Assembly: GCA_013298485.1 (NCBI GenBank)
Contig: JAAFHS010000201.1
Coordinates: 1-5,599, forward strand
From: Rhodobacterales bacterium
GTDB lineage: Bacteria; Pseudomonadota; Alphaproteobacteria; Rhodobacterales; Rhodobacteraceae
Direction: 5' to 3'
DNA length: 5,599 nucleotides
The notes beneath the pieces are model-generated. The model saw only the letters and a list, made by a program, of their open reading frames with translations. It searched no databases and was not told the origin of the DNA. Each line of letters begins with the position of its first letter. Within the stretch, counting starts at the first letter, position 1. Made by a program: the position numbers and the translations under genes. This document shows, one piece after another, positions 1 to 3,112 of this stretch.

Positions 1-16
1 CAAGCTCCACGATCAT
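1..16 (-). CDS. Start of an unidentified gene running off the left edge
   Basis: On the minus strand an ATG at 16-14 opens a frame that reads M-I-V-E-L before the window ends. A GGAGGG Shine-Dalgarno sequence (complement of 23-28) lies six bases ahead of it, which is ideal spacing and the only reason for calling a start here. It would lie downstream of the Lrp/AsnC gene on the same strand, about 70 bases past its stop. Five residues cannot identify a protein. The start M-I-x-E-L is what I remember of alphaproteobacterial CcmF (cytochrome c haem lyase subunit), but that is only a guess. Confidence 0.45.
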
Positions 17-49
17 CGAATGCCCTCCGTTGACCCCTATCTAAGGCAT

Positions 50-70
50 CCCATGGCCGCAGACCATGGG
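50..70. repeat. Inverted repeat with CCATGG arms downstream of the Lrp-type gene
   Basis: CCCATGG at 50-56 is mirrored by CCATGGG at 64-70, giving a perfect 7-bp stem with a 7-base loop. It starts about 18 bases after the stop codon of the minus-strand regulator, where a terminator would be expected, and about 34 bases ahead of the putative edge gene. Neither strand carries a T-run after the stem, so it is not a standard intrinsic terminator. It may be a weak or Rho-assisted one, or simply a chance pair of CCATGG palindromes. Confidence 0.35.
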
Positions 71-88
71 CCAATCCAGCGCAGGCCC

Positions 89-520
89 CTACCTGCGCCC
101 CGCCTTGCGCGTTGACAGCAAAAGGTTCGTCTCGCTGCGCGTGACCCCGTCAATCTCGCGGATCCGGAAGATCACCTGATCCAGTTCCTCCAGCGTCTGC
201 GCGCCCAGTTCTGCAATCAGATCCCATTTGCCATTGGTCGAATGCACCGCGATCACTGCGGGCTGCCCCGTCAGCCGCGCCATGATCCGCTCCGCCCCCC
301 GTCCCTCGATCCCGATCAGCATCAGCCCCCTGACCGCCGCCGCCGAGACATCCGCCCGCGTCACCACCGTGAACCCCGCGATATCGCCGCGTGCCGCCAG
401 CCGCTCCATCCGCGCGCGCACTGTCGCCCGGCTGACCGCCAACCGATCTGCAAGCTCTGACAGCGCCGCCCGCCCGTCCCGGCGCAATTCGGCGATCAGC
501 CGTGTATCCACATCATCCAT
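89..520 (-). CDS. Lrp/AsnC family transcriptional regulator
   Basis: This is a DNA-binding regulator of the feast/famine (Lrp/AsnC) family, about 143 residues, the usual family length. Counted from the ATG at 520, it opens with the typical MDDVDTRLIAELRRDGR helix. A helix-turn-helix follows at about residues 19-45 (ALSELADRLAVSRATVRARMERL), then a hinge (GDIAGFTV) and a C-terminal RAM ligand-binding/oligomerisation domain with the characteristic NGKWDLIAEL and GVTRSETNLLLST segments. These proteins form dimers to octamers and usually sense an amino acid. It is divergent from arginase and ornithine cyclodeaminase, so I infer it controls arginine/ornithine use, probably together with its own expression. 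The start is uncertain: the frame stays open to a TTG at 550 (ten more residues), and neither start has a good ribosome binding site. I prefer ATG 520 because family members normally begin at this point. It ends with TAG. Confidence 0.93.
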   Translation of the reverse strand: MDDVDTRLIAELRRDGRAALSELADRLAVSRATVRARMERLAARGDIAGFTVVTRADVSAAAVRGLMLIGIEGRGAERIMARLTGQPAVIAVHSTNGKWDLIAELGAQTLEELDQVIFRIREIDGVTRSETNLLLSTRKAGRR

Positions 521-541
521 CTTGGTCACTTTTTCCGCCGC

Positions 542-551
542 TTTGCGCAAA
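542..551. promoter_or_regulatory. TTTGCGCAAA palindrome at the 5' end of the regulator gene
   Basis: TTTGCGCAAA is a perfect 10-bp palindrome. It covers the alternative TTG start of the Lrp-type gene and lies 80 bases ahead of arginase. Looser matches to TTTG(N)CGCA occur at about 585-594 and 606-615, so the control region may hold a row of related half-sites, as expected for an Lrp-type protein that wraps DNA. If the gene really starts at ATG 520, this palindrome is in its leader, where it could mediate autoregulation. This rests on pattern only. Confidence 0.3.
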
Positions 552-564
552 ACACTCTACAGAA

Positions 565-581
565 CAGCAAAGATAATGCTA
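565..581. promoter_or_regulatory. Candidate Lrp-type operator over the arginase promoter
   Basis: CAGCA at 565-569 and TGCTA at 577-581 form a near-perfect inverted repeat around an A/T-rich centre of seven bases. The arms match the ends of the E. coli Lrp consensus (YAGHA ... TDCTR), though the spacing is two bases longer. The site lies about 50 bases upstream of the arginase start and encloses its best -10 box. A bound regulator would therefore sit directly on the promoter. The divergent Lrp/AsnC gene is the natural candidate; binding is inferred, not shown. Confidence 0.4.
572..577 (+). promoter_or_regulatory. Candidate -10 box for the arginase operon
   Basis: GATAAT matches the TATAAT -10 consensus at five of six positions. 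With a 17-base spacer the -35 position (549-554) reads AAAACA, which matches only the ACA half of TTGACA, so the promoter looks activator-dependent or weak. Transcription would start near 584 and leave a leader of about 48 bases. It sits inside the Lrp-like palindrome at 565-581. Confidence 0.35.
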
Positions 582-631
582 GGATTTGTCGCATTCCGCA
601 CAGAAATTCGCGCACATACAGGGAGAGTATC

Positions 632-1555
632 ATGCCCCAGACCATCCTCATCGGCGCGCCCGTCGACACCGGGCAAAAGAACCCCGGCTGCATCATGGGC
701 CCTGCCGCCTACCGCGTCGCGGGCATCGCGCAGGCCATCCGCGATCTGGGGCACGGCGTCGCTGACTGGGGCGATCTGGCACTGCGCAAACTGCGTGACG
801 TGCAGTTTCCCAATCCGGTGATCCACCACCTTGCCGAAACCGTGGGCTGGGCCGAAGTGTTGCAGATGCGGGTCGATGATGCCCTGTCCGAAGGCGGCAT
901 GCCGATCATCCTGGGCGGCGATCATTCGCTGGCTTTGGGCTCAGTTGCGGGCGCTGCAGCCTATGCCGAACGTTCGGGCCGGCCCCTGTTCCTGCTGTGG
1001 CTCGATGCGCATTCCGATTTCCATACCCTCGCCACCACCACCAGCGGCAATCTGCACGGCACACCACTCGCCTATATCGCGGGGCGTGACGGCTTTGATG
1101 CCTTTCCCGACTTCCCCGCGCCCGTCCCTGCCGACCGCATCTGCCTGTTCGGCATCCGGTCGGTCGATGCCGCCGAACATGCCGCCCTGCTGCGCCATGA
1201 CATCGCGATCAACGACATGCGTGTGCTGGACGAGCAGGGCATCGTCGCGCCCCTGCGTACCTTTCTGAACCATGTCCGCGCCAATGGCGGCATGCTGCAT
1301 GTATCGCTTGACGTCGATTTCATGGACCCCGCCGTGGCCCCCGCCGTCGGCACCACCGTTCCGGGCGGCACCACCCTGCGCGAGGCGCATCTGGTGATGG
1401 AAATGCTGCACGAATCCGGACTTGTCACCTCGCTCGACCTTGTCGAGTTGAACCCCTTCCTTGACGAACGCGGCCGCACGGCCCGCGTGATGGTCGATCT
1501 AGTGGCCTCCCTCATGGGCCGCAAGGTGTTTGACCGCATGACACGGAGCCTGTGA
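632..1555 (+). CDS. rocF: Arginase (L-arginine amidinohydrolase)
   Basis: A cytoplasmic manganese enzyme that hydrolyses L-arginine to L-ornithine and urea. The 307 residues are full family length. The metal-binding signatures are all present: GGDHS with His98, DAHSD with Asp125, His127 and Asp129, and SLDVDFMDP with Asp227 and Asp229. The segment TSGNLHGTP carries His142, equivalent to the catalytic His141 of rat arginase, and DLVELNP carries Glu272 of the guanidinium pocket. These favour true arginase over agmatinase or formiminoglutamase, which share the ureohydrolase fold. The ATG is preceded by GGGAGAG at 621-627, a good ribosome binding site. It is the first gene of an operon whose second gene consumes its product ornithine, and its TGA stop overlaps that gene's ATG by one base. 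The divergent Lrp-type gene probably regulates it. The symbol follows the Bacillus name; arcA is used for it in Agrobacterium. Confidence 0.96.
   Translation: MPQTILIGAPVDTGQKNPGCIMGPAAYRVAGIAQAIRDLGHGVADWGDLALRKLRDVQFPNPVIHHLAETVGWAEVLQMRVDDALSEGGMPIILGGDHSLALGSVAGAAAYAERSGRPLFLLWLDAHSDFHTLATTTSGNLHGTPLAYIAGRDGFDAFPDFPAPVPADRICLFGIRSVDAAEHAALLRHDIAINDMRVLDEQGIVAPLRTFLNHVRANGGMLHVSLDVDFMDPAVAPAVGTTVPGGTTLREAHLVMEMLHESGLVTSLDLVELNPFLDERGRTARVMVDLVASLMGRKVFDRMTRSL
1545..1548 (+). promoter_or_regulatory. Ribosome binding site deciding the ornithine cyclodeaminase start
   Basis: GGAG lies inside the last codons of arginase. It is six bases ahead of the ATG at 1555 but only three ahead of the GTG at 1552, so it favours ATG 1555 as the true start. 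Confidence 0.6.
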
Positions 1556-2595
1556 TGAACGCCCCCTCAAAGCAGGCCATGGTGCCTTTTATCAGCGTTG
1601 CCAATATGATGAAGCTGGTTCTTCATCTTGGCATCGAACAGGTCATGGTTGACCTTGCGGAGGAGATTGAGGGCGATTTCCGCCGCTGGCCCCTGTTTGA
1701 CAAGACGCCGCGCGTCGCCAGCCATTCCGATGTCGGCGTGATCGAATTGATGCCCACCTCCGACGGCGTGACTTACGGCTTCAAATACGTGAATGGCCAT
1801 CCGTCGAACATGAAACAGGGATTGCAGACCGTCACAGCCTTTGGCCTGCTCGCCGATGTCGCCACGGGCTATCCCCTGATGCTGTCCGAAATGACGATCC
1901 TGACCGCCCTGCGCACCGCCGCAACCTCTGCCATGGCCGCGAAATGGCTGGCACCTAAATCCACCGCCATGGCTCTGATCGGCAATGGCGCGCAGGCCGA
2001 ATTTCAGGCGCTGGCCTTCAAGGCGATCTGCGGGATCACCGAGGTCCGGCTTTATGACATCGATCCTGCCGCCACGCAGAAATGCCTGACCAACCTGCAG
2101 GGGCGCGGCCTGACCCTTGTCCCCTGCACCACGCCCGAAGACGCGATCCTTGGCGCGCAGATCATCACTACGGTCACGGCTGACAAGACCAATGCCACGA
2201 TCCTGACCGACAACATGGTGGGGGCAGGCGTGCATATCAACGCGGTCGGCGGTGACTGCCCGGGCAAGACCGAACTGCACCGCGATATCCTGCTACGCTC
2301 CGGTATCTTTGTCGAGTACCCGCCCCAGACGCGGATCGAGGGCGAGGTGCAGCAACTGCCCCCCGACTATCCCGTCACCGAATTGTGGCAGGTCATGGCG
2401 GGCACCGCACCTGGCCGCACGGATGCGCGCCAGATCACCCTGTTCGATAGCGTTGGTTTCGCAATCGAAGATTTCAGCGCGCTCCGCTACATCCACGGCA
2501 AGCTGACCGAGACCGGGTTTTACGATCAGCTTGACATGATCGCCGACCCCGATGATCCGCGCGATCTGTTCGGCATGCTGCTGCGGGCCGCGTAA
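1555..2595 (+). CDS. ocd: Ornithine cyclodeaminase
   Basis: Converts L-ornithine to L-proline with release of ammonia, using tightly bound NAD+; cytoplasmic, in the ornithine cyclodeaminase/mu-crystallin family. From the ATG at 1555 it has 346 residues, the normal length. Residues corresponding to those that bind substrate in the Pseudomonas putida enzyme are present: Arg53 (TPRVASH), Lys77 (YGFKYVNGHP), Arg120 (TALRTAATSA) and the catalytic Asp234 in VGGDCPGKTELH. The nucleotide-binding loop is LIGNGAQAEFQALAF at about 141-155. This close match to the bacterial enzyme argues against the related alanine dehydrogenase, tauropine-type and SbnB-type members. The frame could also begin at GTG 1552, but the ribosome binding site spacing favours 1555. 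Overlap of the arginase TGA with this ATG (TGATG) suggests translational coupling and one transcript. Together the two genes make the arginine-to-proline route; arcB is the name used in Agrobacterium. Confidence 0.96.
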   Translation: MNAPSKQAMVPFISVANMMKLVLHLGIEQVMVDLAEEIEGDFRRWPLFDKTPRVASHSDVGVIELMPTSDGVTYGFKYVNGHPSNMKQGLQTVTAFGLLADVATGYPLMLSEMTILTALRTAATSAMAAKWLAPKSTAMALIGNGAQAEFQALAFKAICGITEVRLYDIDPAATQKCLTNLQGRGLTLVPCTTPEDAILGAQIITTVTADKTNATILTDNMVGAGVHINAVGGDCPGKTELHRDILLRSGIFVEYPPQTRIEGEVQQLPPDYPVTELWQVMAGTAPGRTDARQITLFDSVGFAIEDFSALRYIHGKLTETGFYDQLDMIADPDDPRDLFGMLLRAA

Positions 2596-2623
2596 AAATC
2601 CATCTCGCTGGTGTGGAGATGGA
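2594..2623 (-). terminator. Intrinsic terminator for usg, overlapping the ocd stop codon
   Basis: TCCATCTC at 2599-2606 pairs with GAGATGGA at 2616-2623 across a 9-base loop. Read on the minus strand, the 8-bp stem is followed at once by five T residues (complement of 2594-2598), the form of a Rho-independent terminator. It lies 28-57 bases past the usg stop. The U-tract overlaps the TAA stop of ocd on the other strand. On the plus strand the stem is followed by AATGT, so it should work poorly for ocd. The stem is only half G/C, so strength is moderate. Confidence 0.6.
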
Positions 2624-2624
2624 A

Positions 2625-2643
2625 TGTAGATGTGGTGTAGATG
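2625..2643. repeat. Short direct repeat TGTAGATG
   Basis: TGTAGATG occurs at 2625-2632 and again at 2636-2643, an 11-base period, in the gap between the convergent ocd and usg genes. A third, partial copy (GAGATG, 2616-2621) is part of the terminator stem. It is probably a minor duplication with no function. Confidence 0.4.
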
Positions 2644-2650
2644 ACCCGTT

Positions 2651-2920
2651 TCAGTGCAATCGGAACTCCCCCACCACATTGCGCCATGCGCCTGGTGCGA
2701 TCAGCTTGCGGTGTGTGAACCGCACTGAATGCAAGGGGCCTTCGATCTTGTCCTGCCAGAACTCGATGAATCTGAACAGCGCCGGGTAGTCAGGTGCGAG
2801 ATCATACTCCTGCCACACGAAGGTATTGAGAACATTGCGATAATCCGGCAACCGGTAGAACATCTCCGCCGTTGTCAGCCCGTATCCTTTCAGCATCAAT
2901 TCGGTCTCTGTCGGCACCAT
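2651..2920 (-). CDS. usg: Usg family protein, function unknown
   Basis: An 89-residue protein of the Usg family, small conserved proteins named after a gene near the tryptophan genes of Caulobacter; no biochemical role is established to my knowledge. Diagnostic segments are LKGYGLTTAEMFYRLPDYRN (10-29), TFVWQEYDLAPDYPAL (33-48), FIEFWQDKIEGPLHSVR (51-67) and the C-terminal GEFRLH. It is rich in aromatic residues, has no signal peptide or membrane segment, and is probably a compact cytoplasmic protein. The start ATG at 2920 has an excellent ribosome binding site, AAAGGAGGT, six bases upstream. The gene is convergent with ocd, from which 55 bases separate it, and divergent from gyrA. A minus-strand terminator follows it at 2594-2623. 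Older annotations calling it a subunit of phosphoribosylanthranilate isomerase rest on gene neighbourhood only, and no trp gene is visible here. Confidence 0.92.
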   Translation of the reverse strand: MVPTETELMLKGYGLTTAEMFYRLPDYRNVLNTFVWQEYDLAPDYPALFRFIEFWQDKIEGPLHSVRFTHRKLIAPGAWRNVVGEFRLH

Positions 2921-2925
2921 GCCAA

Positions 2926-2934
2926 ACCTCCTTT
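2926..2934 (-). promoter_or_regulatory. Very strong ribosome binding site of usg
   Basis: The minus strand reads AAAGGAGGT, a near-perfect complement of the 16S rRNA tail, with GGAGG six bases from the usg ATG. It is much stronger than the sites of the other genes here and suggests efficient translation of usg. It begins only a few bases after the inverted repeat at 2937-2962. Confidence 0.8.
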
Positions 2935-2936
2935 CA

Positions 2937-2962
2937 CGTGGCAGTCTCTTCAGCCTGCCACG
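2937..2962. repeat. 8-bp inverted repeat in the usg leader or operator
   Basis: CGTGGCAG at 2937-2944 and CTGCCACG at 2955-2962 are perfect inverted copies around a 10-base spacer. In a usg transcript this would fold into a G/C-rich hairpin ending two bases before the Shine-Dalgarno sequence. As DNA it lies next to an A/T-rich stretch with a possible usg -10 box (complement of 2963-2968), so it could equally be an operator overlapping the start of transcription. On the plus strand it is followed by ATTTTA, too short a T-run for a clear terminator. Confidence 0.5.
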
Positions 2963-2968
2963 ATTTTA
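2963..2968 (-). promoter_or_regulatory. Possible usg -10 box in an A/T-rich tract
   Basis: The minus strand reads TAAAAT here, five of six matches to TATAAT, in the most A/T-rich stretch of the window (2963-2986). No convincing -35 lies 16-18 bases upstream, so the assignment is weak. Transcription would begin near 2956, inside the inverted repeat at 2937-2962. Confidence 0.25.
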
Positions 2969-3003
2969 CAAAATTGCAATAAAAACAGTGTGTTGTCAGT
3001 GTG

Positions 3004-3013
3004 GCCACGTGGC
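3004..3013. promoter_or_regulatory. GCCACGTGGC palindrome between usg and gyrA
   Basis: GCCACGTGGC is a perfect 10-bp palindrome with a CACGTG core, placed near the middle of the usg/gyrA divergent region. Its extended right half, CACGTGGCTG (3006-3015), recurs with one change as CACGTGGCAG at 2935-2944, and the inverse CTGCCACG is at 2955-2962. Three related elements within 80 bp suggest binding sites for one regulator, which I cannot name. Confidence 0.35.
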
Positions 3014-3037
3014 TGCCAAGCGCAGGCGCAACAATCA

Positions 3038-3067
3038 TTGCACCCCAATCCCTAGATGGTGTAAAAG
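3038..3067 (+). promoter_or_regulatory. Possible gyrA promoter
   Basis: TTGCAC (3038-3043) and TAAAAG (3062-3067) are separated by 18 bases and could be -35 and -10 boxes. The matches are only three and four of six. They would give a gyrA leader of about 40 bases. TATAGC at 3081-3086 is another -10 candidate but has no -35 partner. Treat as tentative. Confidence 0.22.
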
Positions 3068-3112
3068 AAGGACAACAAGATATAGCCCCTTTGTCCGAAA
3101 GATCGGCATCAC

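Noticed and set aside
228..821. Plus-strand frame of 197 codons across the regulator gene and the start of arginase
   Set aside because: It overlaps two real genes and the control region between them; composition is Ser/Arg/Ala/Pro-rich, typical of a wrong frame in GC-rich DNA.
632..1555. Agmatinase or another ureohydrolase
   Set aside because: The TSGNLHGTP and DLVELNP segments and the overall pattern fit arginase, and the next gene uses ornithine, the arginase product.
1567..2280. Minus-strand frame of 237 codons opposite ornithine cyclodeaminase
   Set aside because: Antisense shadow of a well-conserved gene; no family resemblance and no ribosome binding site that stands out.
2599..2623. 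Plus-strand terminator for ocd
   Set aside because: The same hairpin is followed on the plus strand by AATGTAG, not a T-run, so I assign it to usg on the minus strand only.
2625..2643. TGTAGATG pair as an insertion-site duplication or CRISPR-like repeat
   Set aside because: Only two 8-base copies three bases apart, with no element between them and no further array.
2729..3055. Plus-strand frame of 108 codons opposite usg and reaching into the gyrA control region
   Set aside because: Antisense to usg, which has a diagnostic sequence and a strong ribosome binding site; the frame shows no protein family features.
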